Source of the DNA: Diphasiastrum complanatum
Taxonomy: Eukaryota; Streptophyta; Lycopodiopsida; Lycopodiales; Lycopodiaceae
Direction of reading: 5' to 3'
DNA length: 64,000 bases
Assembly (NCBI GenBank): GCA_029204225.1
Contig: CM055096.1
Coordinates: 1,334,859-1,398,858, forward strand
Shown here: in pieces, positions 12,058-23,274 of the stretch
Layout of the letters: the number at the start of each line of letters is the position of its first letter
Numbering within the stretch: position 1 is the first letter of the stretch
Notes under the pieces: model-generated
Database searches by the model: none
What the model was told of the DNA's origin: nothing
What the model saw: the letters and a program-made list of their open reading frames with translations, nothing else
Made by a program: the position numbers and the translations under genes

Positions 12058-13500
12058 CTAGAGCACACTCCATAGTCCAAAATAAATGACTAATCACTGA
12101 AGCACTTAGCAAAAGAAAACTCAAAATAGATTAAGCTTTCCCACAATTCAAAACCCATCACATAGATAATGCCAACATGGCAACTTATGAAGATCTTACT
12201 AGAATGGCCACCTACTTCATAGCTAGTGTCATGTTCATTGATATATTATGTACGTGCTATATGTATCTAAGTATGTCAATTCATGTTAAGAGTGGTTATT
12301 TTGTCCTTCAGCTAAATTAAGGATCTCATCTGTCAATATAGATATTGTCATGGTTCTTGAAAGGTCAAGCTCTTCATGCTACTTTTATGCAGTTGAAGCT
12401 GCTTTCGGTCATTCTTTTTATTATGACCTCAGTAGCAATTATGTAGCATCCGATAACAACTTCACAGTGCAAATACACAGTGCTTCAGAGGAGAATTGAA
12501 CAAAGTTGGTAAATAGTCATGATTTTGTTATAAAACACTTCCTGGCCGTACCTCACAAATTTCAGTTTAGGACGTGAAACTATAGCTATGCATGCTTGTT
12601 TTGATCAATTATTCAAAGCATTCACCACCACCACTTGACGTTTCAATAGATGTCGTACTTTTCATTGAAAGCCTATGGGCAAGCGCCAAATTTGCAAGTT
12701 GTGTTGCGGACCATGTTATCATGATTTTGTTTCACCAAATACACATTTTTCAGTTGATTATAAATTGTAATGATTTAGTTTGATTTTCCAATTGAAGAGT
12801 TTATTTGGTTAATAAATGCAAGAACTTATTTATGTAAGTTTTGACTTCGGACTTCTTTCCAAGGTCCTCTTCATCGTGAAGCACTTTTTATGGACCATGT
12901 GTCCATTTTCGTGTCATCTTGCACAAAAATTTCTCAAAAAGATCTAATTTAACTATGAACTTTCAAGACGATAGGATGGAAGAGAATTCAAACATGTACC
13001 TAGGATTAGAGAAATGACAATCATGGTGTGGCAAGGTTGAGACTTTTTACATTATCATATGGATGAATCATTTTGGCACTATGATGAAGCTACAAATTCT
13101 TTGTAAAGTTACAATTTCGCCTCTTGGAAATTAGGTAATGTGCTAGATGCCCTATCCTAAAGTAGTATTTGAAAAAGTCGAGATTTGTGGACAATGAAAT
13201 AGGCAAAGTCTATTGAAAGATAGAACGAACAATTACAAGCCTAGACTTTTGAAAACATGTATTATGATGCGTGTTGGTGGCAAGTTGCATAAGAGTGGAT
13301 TCATTGGTTATGAAGCCCCAAGTTTGACTACTATTATGCATGAGTAAAGAGATTTCTAATCATGGCGCTCTCCAAAAAGGGAAGCCCTTAATATGTGGTT
13401 GCACAATGTGAATGTTATGTAGAAATGACACTAATACTAAATAGTTTGCAACAAAAGAAAATGGGTTAAAAGAACCCCCAATCATTACCTTTTAGATAGA
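12058..13500. other. Non-coding stretch, nothing recognised
   Basis: Only short frames, with no recognised motif, up to the SINE insertion at 13523. Confidence 0.35.
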
Positions 13501-13508
13501 GAATACAC

Positions 13509-13622
13509 CATAACCATGACTAGATCGTTTGGAGCGGGTTAACTTGGTTAGCTTGGCATCCAAACCTTCTTTGGTCCCAAGTTCAAGCACCCCTTGGAAA
13601 CCAAGATGCATAACCATGACTA
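13509..13622 (+). mobile_element. Second 86-bp tRNA-derived SINE copy with 14-bp target duplication
   Basis: The insert at 13523-13608 is flanked by perfect repeats CATAACCATGACTA at 13509-13522 and 13609-13622. It is 86 bp, the same length as the copy at 5861-5946. Both share TTGGTTAGCTTGGCATCCAA, TCTTTGGTCCCA and CCCCTTGGAAACCAAGA, with only a few differences between. This copy's B box is degraded (AGTTCAAGC), so it is probably no longer transcribed. The 5' 20 bases differ between the copies. Confidence 0.85.
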
Positions 13623-14200
13623 AGCTTGTCGAACATTGCATAGAAAGGGAACCCCTTGAAAAATTCAAACAAAAGAAAAATTATTTACAAAGAGATTCTT
13701 ATGAAACAAATCAATGCAGGGAATTAGTGCTCATAAATTGAAATTAGCATGCTAAGATTCATCTTGGAGGTTAGTAGGCTAGGTTCATGTACTCCACACC
13801 ACATGGGCGGTCAAGTTTGTGGGGCCTGGGTTTTTGTCTCCATTGGAAAAAGCAGTGGTTGTCTTCTAAAGGGCCAAGCAATGTCCTTGATTGATTATTG
13901 TACCCTTTTGAGGTGAGTTGTGAAATTGTGATGTTCTTCTTACATGTCAAATTCCCCAAGACTTGGGAAGTATGTATAAAATCACAATGCCGTCCTTAGA
14001 AGAAAGCTGTGACTTGTGATTTGTGCCAAACATTATTGGGTTTGTCAGAACAAATTGTATCTAAGCTTTGATCTTTGGACCTCATTTGTTCCTTTTTGTG
14101 TGCAACAAAATGTTGAGGTTTGTTTGGGGAAAAACTATTCTTTTTTTGTATGCAATTTCTTGTTTGACAACTGATTGTGATGATATCTGCTTAACTGAGG
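13623..14200. other. Non-coding stretch, nothing recognised
   Basis: Only short frames and no recognised repeat. Confidence 0.35.
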
Positions 14201-14204
14201 CTAT

Positions 14205-14687
14205 TTCTTAAAGGCTGTGCTTTCTGTGTTGCCAGCCACAGTACTGGGCCTTTCTTAGTGTCAATTAAGGATCCAATGTCTTCACTCAGTTTGCTAAACT
14301 TACCTGAAAGGATAGTATCAAGTTTACTGGAACACCACTTTTGGAGCATCTATAGATCTGCCTAATATCCCCAGCCGTTCTGCACAGTTTGGAGTCTGAT
14401 TGGGGTGCGATATCTTCTCAAATGTACTGAGGTGATTCTCTAACAGCTGTGCTTTCCGTGTTGCCAGTACTGGGCCTTCCTAGTACCAATTGAGGACCAA
14501 TGTCTTCAATCATTTTGCTTAAGGTACCTGCAAAGATAGTATCAAGTTTACTGGAGCACAACTTTCGGAGTATCTCTAGATCTGCATTATTTCCCCAGAG
14601 GTTCTGCACAGTTTGGGTTTGCAAGCACTGCCGAGCCAGTATTTGAATGTTCATATTTCCAAATAATTGAAGGTTTGTCATATCTGA
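14205..14687 (-). pseudogene. Tandemly duplicated coding fragment, family not recognised
   Basis: A segment of about 200 bp occurs twice. The copy at 14440-14681 is open on the minus strand (87 codons, 14418-14681) and includes LARQCLQTQTVQNLWGNNAD and LSKMIEDIGPQLVLGRPSTG. The copy at 14205-14400 matches it in DNA (GTGCTTTC(T/C)GTGTTGCCAG, GATAGTATCAAGTTTACTGG, TTCTGCACAGTTTGG) but has stops and shifts in the same frame. The open copy is preceded on its strand by a good acceptor, TTTTCCTTCAATCTCAG, so it may be an exon of a host gene. I cannot name the family. Confidence 0.45.
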
Positions 14688-14689
14688 GA

Positions 14690-15600
14690 TTGAAGGAAAA
14701 TTGACTGGTTAGCAGCATGCTAGAAGTACTTCCTGTTCTCTTAACTCAGTTTGTGATTGAATCTAACATAGGAGAGGAATATTCTACAGGAATGTTCTAC
14801 AGGGAGATTAGTTTGACTTGGTTCATCTTATCGGATGGGATTTTTTTTTAATAGCATCTTCCAGGAATAGATCCTGGAACAGCTATATCCGAGAAAACTA
14901 TTGAAAAAACCATGTGAATACCCATTACTTGGTGAATATAAAACCTTTTGAGTAATGACCCTTAAAGTTTAAAATTCCACATTCAAGTGCATGTCCAAGA
15001 CTTGGATAATTAGTCTAGAATCATAAATCAAATCTTGCAGTGCATGTTAGATCCAGTCTAAATGAGCAAGTACTAAGAACAATGGGTGAGATCACAAGCA
15101 AACTGTACAGCATCAAAAGTGTTGGTCATCTAGGCGAGGTTTGTCTTTGGGCATGCAAATTTATTTCTGCCCCCACTTCAGAAACACTAGGTGACAATAA
15201 GTAACCAACTTCAGAAAAAACATCCACCGATTTCGCACTATGAAGCAAACAAGCATCAAGTGATTGAACATGACACCGTAGAGGATATTTGTAACAGTAA
15301 ATGCTTATAGATTATAATATAATCATTATATAAGGAAGACTATATGTATTTCATTTCCTTCTCCATTACCAACACAACTGCATATAATCTCTTCATCCTG
15401 CTGATATGCGAGTTATTAGAACAGCCTTTAAAAGCAAAATTCTATCCCCTTTAGCTGGCTAGACCTGCAAGCAAAGACTAGAACCCAAGCCTCTTACACG
15501 AATAGACATCCTGCAGACTGCCCCTTTGCTATGTACAGCAATACTTCATAGTTCTACTGGTGCTAGGTAGTTATGTGATGATACTGCTGCATCAATTATG
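14690..15600. other. Non-coding stretch, includes the metallothionein 3' flank
   Basis: No recognised coding sequence. The part closest to 15620 must contain the 3' UTR and poly(A) site of the metallothionein gene. No clear AATAAA was seen. Confidence 0.35.
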
Positions 15601-15619
15601 AAATTAAAGCATTTTTGTT

Positions 15620-16271
15620 TTAGTTTTTGCCACAGTTGCAGACGCCTCCATTGGCACACTTGTCACAGTTGTCTTCAGCCACAGTCCTGGATTTCTTACC
15701 ACAATCGCAGACCCCACCGTTGGCACACTTCTCACAATTCTCACCGCTCACTGTCTCCATTCGAGATTTCTTGCCACAGTCGCAGACACCACCGTTGGCA
15801 CACTTGTCACAGTTATCAGCAGAGACAGGGGCATTGAAGCTGAACAAGCTACACAACCAAACAACGAATGATACTTGGCTAATGAGTAAGTAAGCTCCTG
15901 GAGGATTCAATCAGCAAATCAGTACAGTAATCATTCTAATTTGACACGGTATTTGCTTTGGCAAAGATCGATGAGCAACTTCACCTGTAATCCCCAGCAG
16001 TCTGGTTCACAAAGGAATCAGTCATAATTCTGCCACTGCACCTGCACTCAAAATCCGATACAGAAATTGCTTCCAGTTAATGATTCAAGCATAATATCGA
16101 AAACCCATCTGCAATTTATAAGAGAAAACCGAACCCATACCTCTGTTTTCCATAATTTACAACTGACTGCTCATAATCAGATGGCCAAGCTTTGAGACGA
16201 TAAGTCCCCTACCTGCAGGCTGCTCCGCAGCCACACTTGGTGCAGCAACCGCATCCATTTCCACAAGACAT
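15620..16271 (-). CDS. Metallothionein-like protein, three exons, triplicated C-terminal Cys motif
   Basis: Exons on the minus strand are 16271-16213, 16041-15985 and 15848-15620. All introns are GT-AG and the frame is continuous: 345 bp, 114 residues plus stop. Exon 1 gives MSCGNGCGCCTKCGCGAAC, a compact N-terminal Cys cluster. Exon 2 is a spacer with RIMTDSFVNQTAGDY. Exon 3 holds three tandem repeats of C-x2-C-x5-C-x-C (core NCDKCANGGVCDCGKK), at about 15743-15817, 15674-15742 and 15623-15673. There are 20 Cys in all and no aromatic residue within the Cys clusters. Two Cys-rich domains around a spacer is the plant metallothionein plan, but I do not recognise this C-terminal triplication from plant types 1-4. 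The protein should bind Zn, Cu or Cd in the cytosol. Exon 2 has a second acceptor 6 nt downstream and exon 3 one 9 nt downstream. Both keep the frame, so short isoforms are possible. Confidence 0.88.
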
Positions 16272-16410
16272 GATGATGTTGCAGAAAGATCAAGAAAGAC
16301 AAGACACGCCTGTAGATCAAGCTAGCAAAACCGGAATGCCTTCTTATCAGAAGATGATGCAGAAAGATGAAAGCAAATCAGGATGCAGGATTAAAAGGGA
16401 GGATGGCTTG

Positions 16411-16417
16411 TTTTATA
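16411..16417 (-). promoter_or_regulatory. TATA box of the metallothionein gene
   Basis: On the minus strand the sequence is CTATAAAACAAG, with TATAAAA at 16417-16411, about 140 bp upstream of the ATG at 16271. Transcription would start near 16385 and give a 5' UTR of about 115 nt. That 5' UTR contains a worn duplication of GATGATG(T)TGCAGAAAGAT (plus strand, about 16270-16290 and 16353-16371). Confidence 0.7.
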
Positions 16418-16629
16418 GTCCATGGAAAGCCTCCATCCAAGCGCAAAGACATTCCGAAAATTTACAAAGCGCTCCAATGGGAAAATGTGGCGGGCTGAGT
16501 CTTGGGCCTCTTACTCTTTGGTGTCCTTGAAATGTTATGGGCCCCTCCTCTTTCTTGTTTGACCTCTAGTTTTCTATATATATACATATCCATAGATACC
16601 TTCCTTGCTTCATGATTGATTGCATTATT

Positions 16630-16814
16630 GAGAGAGAGAGAGAGAGTGCCCACATGAGGTTATTTTAAGCCCGTTCTAGCAGCCACAGCCAGGAACTAGA
16701 GTGCCAGGAATTGGCACACAAATTTGCCCCATGTGATCAAAAGCTAGTTTCCGGCATGAAGAAGCCAGTTCTTGGCTGCACAACCAGGAACTGGCTTCTT
16801 CACGTGGAAATCAC

Positions 16815-16856
<42 letters not shown>
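16630..16856. repeat. Two short (GA)n tracts
   Basis: GA dinucleotide tracts lie at 16630-16646 and 16815-16856, the second interrupted once. Between them, near 16690-16800, the words GGAACT(A/G)G and CCAGGAA(C/T)TGGC recur, a minor local repeat. They lie upstream of the metallothionein promoter. Whether they affect its expression cannot be told from sequence. Confidence 0.9.
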
Positions 16857-17389
16857 CCACATGCTATGGTTTTTTTTGGCTCAAAGGTCGAGGATACCAT
16901 CTACTTTTGAATGTTTAGAGCATCATCATGAGCCCAAGTTCCAAGATGTGCATAAAAATATTTACAAAGGACATTTATGGGATGAGGATGCCATCCACTT
17001 TTGGAGGTTTGATCTCCATCATGCTCCAAAGCTTGAGGGATGACTGTATTACCAACCACATTTGAAGTTGTTGGCTACGTCCCTCCTACACCCAACGGTG
17101 GTGGAGAGCTCTAAAACATGGATAGATGATGTTGGAGCCAATTGCAAGGAACTCTCTACCATTGTTAGCTGGGAGAGGGACCCAACCACACTATGCTCCT
17201 CCAAGCTTGAAGATAAGCAAAATAACATTTACGAGTATACTAGCACATGAGGAACTTTATGTAATGTTACGTCATGATTTTAACTAAGTTGTAGGCTTTT
17301 TATCGGCCTTGATATGATGAAGACGTGTCATCAAAACACCCATAGGATCCAAAAGTGAATGAGCATCTAGAGATGCTCATCTTTGACAT

Positions 17390-17575
<186 letters not shown>

Positions 17576-17579
17576 AACT

Positions 17580-19650
17580 TCAGGGGGTGTAAAAATATAT
17601 TGGATTGAAAATCATAAAAGCTTACGAAACAAGTTTATATAATGAGTAACTATTAGCAAGGTAGTCATCAAGTAGCATACTATGACATACATTAAAACAA
17701 AATCTTGATGGTGGCCGATGATGATGATGCCATGTCTTGTGGAGGACATCTGCAAATGTGTGCTCATGCAATATGACATCTAGTGTGTGAGGTGGTGAAT
17801 CTCTATTGCCACTGACATTCTTTATACATAAATCATACATCAACCTGGATATAACCTCTACCTTCATAGAGGCAAGTCAAACTTAACTACGATAATCATA
17901 TGTGGAATAGAGGGCTTGTACAAGTAGCACTACAAAGGTACTAAAATTGTAGCCTTCTACGTTGTTTCCATCAATACAATTCTATTGAAGTTCACTACTT
18001 AATGTAGAACATAGATGAATAATAGTTGAAACTGGTATAATATTATAGGTGCTCTAAAGCTTCCATCTCTATTGACATTCCTTGGACAATTGCCCTTCTT
18101 CTATGAAAAACACATTAGAGAAAATTTGGCCTTTAAAAGGGCCCTATAAGAATTGCCATGTAGGATGACAAAATTTTGGCAATGCAAAATACAAAAGTAA
18201 ATTCTATTCCTACCTGCACAGTATTCGATAAAAACTATCATATGTATAATATAGTATGTGGTGTAAAAGTAACTTTTGAACCATAGCTCCGATTGAGATG
18301 ATTATAGTGCCATTATAAAGCTCTCGACAATAGCTTTCAACACCACCCAACATGACTAGTTCTAAGCTACGGTTAGAAAGATATTGTCAATCAAAGCTAT
18401 AAATGGTCAAAGTCATTGGTCAACCTGATATGTATAGTTTCGAAAGGCCCCTTTTATACACAAATTTTCTCTAATGATCCCTTGGCTTTCCTTGGTCAAC
18501 TCTCTCGGATCAAGCTTATGATTATTCATATTATTCTCCCTTTTGTTTTAATAAAAGTAGTTGCTTTGGCTTTTTTAAATCTTGCTTTGAAAAACCTTGG
18601 GCTTGCTTTGAGAAAGAATTTCCAAGTGATAATAAATCTTTACAAGTTTAATGGCATCATCCAGTTTTTCTATCTGATTAGATAATCCATGGCACTACAA
18701 AAGAATTACCAAAACAAAGAAATTGAAATGATTTTCGCTAAAAACTTTGGAAACTTAGTGCCATTATGTAGATAAATGAAGATAGCGCGTGTAATATTAT
18801 TTTGTAAGAATGCACCTTAGCAAGACAAGTGTGCCATGATATCGTAGTAATGTATAATTCTTGAAGCAATACGTAACATAATGCTGAAATCAATATGCAC
18901 CTTGCGAAACTCTTAAAGGAGATTTCTTTGAAATAGTCATGCATGCAAACACCTTGCAAAAAACAATGTCTATATTCTACATAGTCATTGCGTACTATTT
19001 GAAATGTTTTGTTACCCAAACTTAGGACAATCAATTTACCCCACTATCTTGTTGACCCAATATTTAAAATCGTTTTTTCATATTAGTTTTCAAGAACTTC
19101 AATTCATCATTGTGCCACCATCATCTCACCTATAGATGATATTGCTTTTTTAAGTTGTTTTATAGACATTCTTAGCATCATTAACAATCTTTTTAGCACT
19201 TGTAATGATCCCATTCCACATATTACACTTGGGAATCACTTTGATTATTGAGAAAACAAAAATTCAAAAATTGGAGATTAAGTTGTGTACGAGCATCAAC
19301 ATTTTCAATTTTAGTAACAATTTGAAATATTTTTAATTGATTATGTATATTTTAGTATTATGAAAATAATTCTCACTTTATTTAATTTTTCAAAGCTTTA
19401 TTCATTCTTAAGTTAGAATTGAGTTTCTATCCTTATATTGCAATCTAAGTTTTGGTAAATGCTCACAACTTTATATATAAGAATTTGTGATCACATAAAT
19501 CTAGTAGTTCCTACTTATTTGGGGAAAGGGAACATTAATGCCTAGCTTTTTAGATATTCTTTACAACAAAATTGTAAAAAATGTGGGAGCATCTTTTCTA
19601 TCATTTTTCTTATGCCAATAATATCACCTATTTTTTCTAAAGATAAAACA
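17580..19650. other. Long non-coding stretch, nothing recognised
   Basis: Very AT-rich, especially 19260-19640. Short frames at 18416-18685 (plus) and 18738-19034 (minus) have no recognisable motif and look like chance frames. Confidence 0.4.
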
Positions 19651-19659
19651 ACTAGTTGA

Positions 19660-20650
19660 TGTGGAAATTTGATTTTCCAACTTATTCTTTTGTTGGGTTG
19701 GGCACCCAAAATAGGTGAAAGACACTTGGCACTGGTTGCACTTAATGCACCCCCATTGGAAACTCGATATGACCCCTACTAAAATGGGGAATACAGTTTG
19801 ATGTCACCAATTTCTTGGATCACGTGTTGAAATTGTCACTTCCAACTTGGTCAATGTATTATGTTAATCTTAAGATCTATGTTCATAGTGGAATCTCACA
19901 CATGTGGAGCCTGTTCCCACGTGTGAAAGGAAGTAGAAAAAGTACTTGTACAAAGTTAGATTCATTTTTAGATAGATCTACACAAGCGTGACTTTCGACT
20001 ACAATCTAAGAAAAAGTCATTTTGGTCAATATCCTTGTAAATAGTTTGCACTTCCATGTGAATGAGTAAATGCTCCCACATGTCAAGATGCTATTCACAC
20101 ATGTGGATAAGGATTTACTTGTTTAGATGTACATATTCTATTTTATAGGGAATATCACTATTTTTGTGGAGACTAGCTTTTGGTTTCTAGCTAGTGTGAT
20201 AAGTCAACTTTGGAAAATGAGCATATATGGATCCTATTGGTGGATCTACATGATGTGGCACTCTCCACATGTGTGAAGGCCTGCTGGGCCAGTACACAGG
20301 TCATTCATGTACTTGGTCTATAAAGAGATCACCATTTCTAATGAGAAGATGATGTGACATTGGCAAATTCTAATTTTCATTGTATTTTTCACATTTGTCT
20401 TAAGTTTTGATGAGTGGAATGCTTTTGTATGCTTGAGTACTTTACTCTCTGTTTACAGTCCGTACAGGTACTGTCCTCCACACGTGTGAGGCCGTCTTCT
20501 AAGTTTTTAGTCATTTGATCCATTGCTCTTGCTTAAATCATAGTGTAATGCATCTAGATCAAGATCTAATGCATAGAACTTGATAGATCATTGGATTAAG
20601 CAATCAATAACTCTTAATGATTGTTTTGTACAATCATACTTGTCCTTTTT
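19660..20650 (+). mobile_element. Old LTR-like sequence with repeated CACATGTG/CACGTG palindromes
   Basis: The stretch contains repeated palindromic motifs: CACACATGTGG at about 19897, CCCACGTGTG at about 19918, CACACATGTGG at about 20096, CCACATGTGTG at about 20266 and CCACACGTGTGAGG at about 20479. Similar motifs mark the LTR at 29381-30052. Its last part (TTGCTCTTGCTTAAATCAT, then ATCAAGATCTAATG) also resembles that LTR's 3' part. No matching primer-binding site or internal region is attached, so it is a worn solo LTR at best. Confidence 0.35.
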
Positions 20651-20659
20651 TCTGAAAAT

Positions 20660-21480
20660 TGACAACAGACACTCCCTTGGTCCTTTAATATTTCCCTCCA
20701 AGACTTTCACAATTTTTTCAAAAATATGATATGTAATATAGCTTGACTAATACAAACAAGTGTCTAGCACAATATAGAACTAATAACATCTATAGTTCTC
20801 ATGCATCTCTTGGGTATTGATAACATCAAAGAAATACTCAACTACCCATATTGGGCAACAAGAAAGTCTGAACTTACTTGAGCAATAATGAGCATTGCAA
20901 TCATGACATAGATCGCATGAATTTTTTTCCTGTATGTAGAGGTAGTTGACATTTTTCCATCTCACTCATCTATCAACTTAAATGCTAATGATATATTGAT
21001 GTGGCCTAGAACAAAAATATGCTTCCACCATCACATGCATCAAACTGAACAAAAATGAATTTCGTCCAATGCAAGTCCTAATGTAGTACTCTTATCTCAA
21101 GGAAAACTAAATAAGATCTAGGTTTGATTGTATAAATCTATGATAGACCTTCAACAATCATTTGATACAAATTTTATTGACATTTGTCATCATAAAATAG
21201 TCAATCACATGCCAATAAAATGATATAGACTTGAAATAATAGAAGAACATGATGATCTTTGAAATTACTTAGAATAACCATACATAAGACTCAAAATCAC
21301 TTGTCTCCAACCCTTAGAGGCATCATTGCATATGTCACAAAGTATAAAAATAGTCCAATAATGAATGCAACATAAAATACTTAGCCAATTTGATTGCACA
21401 CTCACCATCATTGGCCATGTAGATCACCCTCTTGTCATCTCCATATGCCAACAAAGAAGTGAAGTACTCTTTGTGAAAAG
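20660..21480. other. Non-coding stretch, nothing recognised
   Basis: Only short frames. At the 21.4-21.48 kb end the minus strand carries the shifted continuation of the copia protease region described next. Confidence 0.35.
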
Positions 21481-22195
21481 TCATGTGTGAACTTGCCGCA
21501 CGTGATCAATCCACCATGGATCTAGATCTCCATGATTAGCAAGCATACATGAAGACATCACAAAAGCATCATCATTTGCATCTTGAACATCCAAACCATC
21601 CTCATCAAGAGTAATATTACCTTGCTTGTCTCCTTGATCTCTCTTCTTCTTGTAGCACTCACTTGCAAAGTGTCCTTTGATGCCACAATAGAAGCACTTG
21701 AGCCCTCCTCTTCTGGGTTTGCGCTTGGCCTCCCCTTGCTCCTTCACATGACTTGCTCCTTCATTTGAAGAAGCCTCCGTACGATCTTGCCCTTTAGACC
21801 ACTTGCTTTTGCTTTTGCCCTTGATGAATATAGCCTCCTCTTGAAGTGTCGATGTAAATCCACCTCTTGCTTGAAGCCTATATTCTTCATTGATCAAGAT
21901 CTCTTGAAGATCCATCAAACTTGGCAAAGTCTTTTGAATTGCTAAACTTTAAACAATGTTAGAATGAGCATCCAACAAACCATTAAGAATCACTTGAACA
22001 AGCTCTCCTTCCTTAATGTTCTCATCAATGCAAGCTAACTCATCATTCAATGCTTTCACTCTCAAAACAAAAGTGTTTGGACTTTCTTCACTCTTTTGCA
22101 AACAAGAAAAGATTTGCCTTCTTAGAGTCAACACTCTAGAAGATGACTTGGACTCATAAAGCTTCTTCAAAGCTTCCCAAGCCTCACTTGTTTCC
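21400..22195 (-). mobile_element. Ty1/copia gag and zinc-knuckle fragment, truncated at protease
   Basis: Minus-strand gag can be read from 22195 (EAWEALKKLYESKSSSRVLT and NEEYRLQARG), with a stop near 21950. It runs to a CCHC knuckle CFYCGIKGHFASEC and to DPWWID at the protease, after which a small deletion shifts the frame (DSGA lost). Shifted protease sequence is still traceable to about 21400. It is closely related to the plus-strand elements at 33441-36838, which share KCFYCGIKGHF, FIKGK, KWSKGQD and DPWWID. At 22196 it joins abruptly to a plus-strand gag-like piece. Confidence 0.85.
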
Positions 22196-22197
22196 AT

Positions 22198-22345
22198 GCA
22201 CGATTCGCCTGATAGCGCGAAGATCGCTATTGTCCTTATGTTTTTATGCGGTAAGGAGTATACATGGTGGCAGGATCTGAAGGATAGGCCTGATCCTACC
22301 ACTTGGGATGCCTTCCAGGAAGCCATTGGTACCATTCATCTTGAT
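22198..22345 (+). mobile_element. Ty3/gypsy-like gag fragment fused to a copia gag
   Basis: On the plus strand this short piece reads DSPDSAKIAIVLMFLCGKEY, then TWWQDLKDRPDPTTWDAFQEA. That is the WW..W..F pattern of gypsy retrotransposon gag. The adjacent copia gag is on the opposite strand, so this is a rearrangement or insertion junction. No other gag part is attached. Confidence 0.5.
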
Positions 22346-22555
22346 CATGTGTAGAGCCCATTTGGCCCTCTTATCATACCTCACTTGATCTTGTTGTGTT
22401 GTTGGCCTCTCCTCCAAATCTACAACAATATCTAAAAATTTGCTTCAATCTTATGGGTATTGTCAATTTCATCTAAGCTCTTTTCAAGTGTGATCCTTCG
22501 GCCAACTATGGCTCTAGCTAAGAGATCTTCTAATATGACATGTTTTTCTTCGAAC

Positions 22556-23155
22556 TCATCTAGTTCTGGCCCGTGTATGGTTTTCCATTTCACCCTCATT
22601 TTGCTCAAGAGCCTCTAAAAATGCATCTATGACATCGGAAAGTCTTTCTTCAGTTATTACTTCAGGTGTCTCTATCGACCTATTAGGCTCATAGAGAGTT
22701 TTTTGCTCCTCTAATTCTAGAGGAGGCATCTCAGTATTGTGTACAAGATTTGCCAAATACAAGCTGGTAGTTTCATGGGACTCCTGATGTGGGTACTCGT
22801 ATACTATATTGTCCGAAGATCCTAAGCTCTCATCATTTTTTGATGGCTTGATATGGGCTTGTGTCTCCGTCATCTATGGACATTTGGTCAATATCAAGCG
22901 ATATACTTAACTGATCATAAGTTCACTCCATCCATTTGTCGACGACTCACTAGTCACACTAGTGGATTCGTCTATCGCATTAGGGAGGGGATCAAATATG
23001 CTATGGCTCAAGGGGGTAGTCAACATCCCTTCACTCCCAGGATGATATGGCATTCCGAATTCATGGCCCATGAGTGCAGGGTTTCCATTGCAATTATATC
23101 TATGTGCAGGGGTTGGCATAATCTCGCGAATATAAAGCATTTTGTACTTATACAT
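22556..23155 (-). pseudogene. Two adjacent minus-strand ORF pieces, not recognised
   Basis: ORFs of 82 codons (23155-22907) and 105 codons (22873-22556) follow one another, broken by stops near 22900. The second is acidic, with LSDVIDAFLEALEQNEGEME near its end; the first includes STSVTSESSTNGWSELMIS. The composition suggests a real, decayed protein, perhaps a retroelement accessory or spacer region. I cannot assign a family. Confidence 0.3.
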
Positions 23156-23274
23156 ATTTGTAGTTCAGAACATTTGCAGCATAGATATTATTTTTCATTC
23201 AAAACTTATTTGTAAAGTGTAAATTTTTACAGTTTTCATCGTGTCTGTTCAAACAAATTACACTATGTAAAGAT

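Noticed and set aside
15598-15893. Plus-strand frames of 79 and 88 codons opposite metallothionein exon 3
   Set aside because: They are shadows of the Cys-rich repeats on the minus strand.
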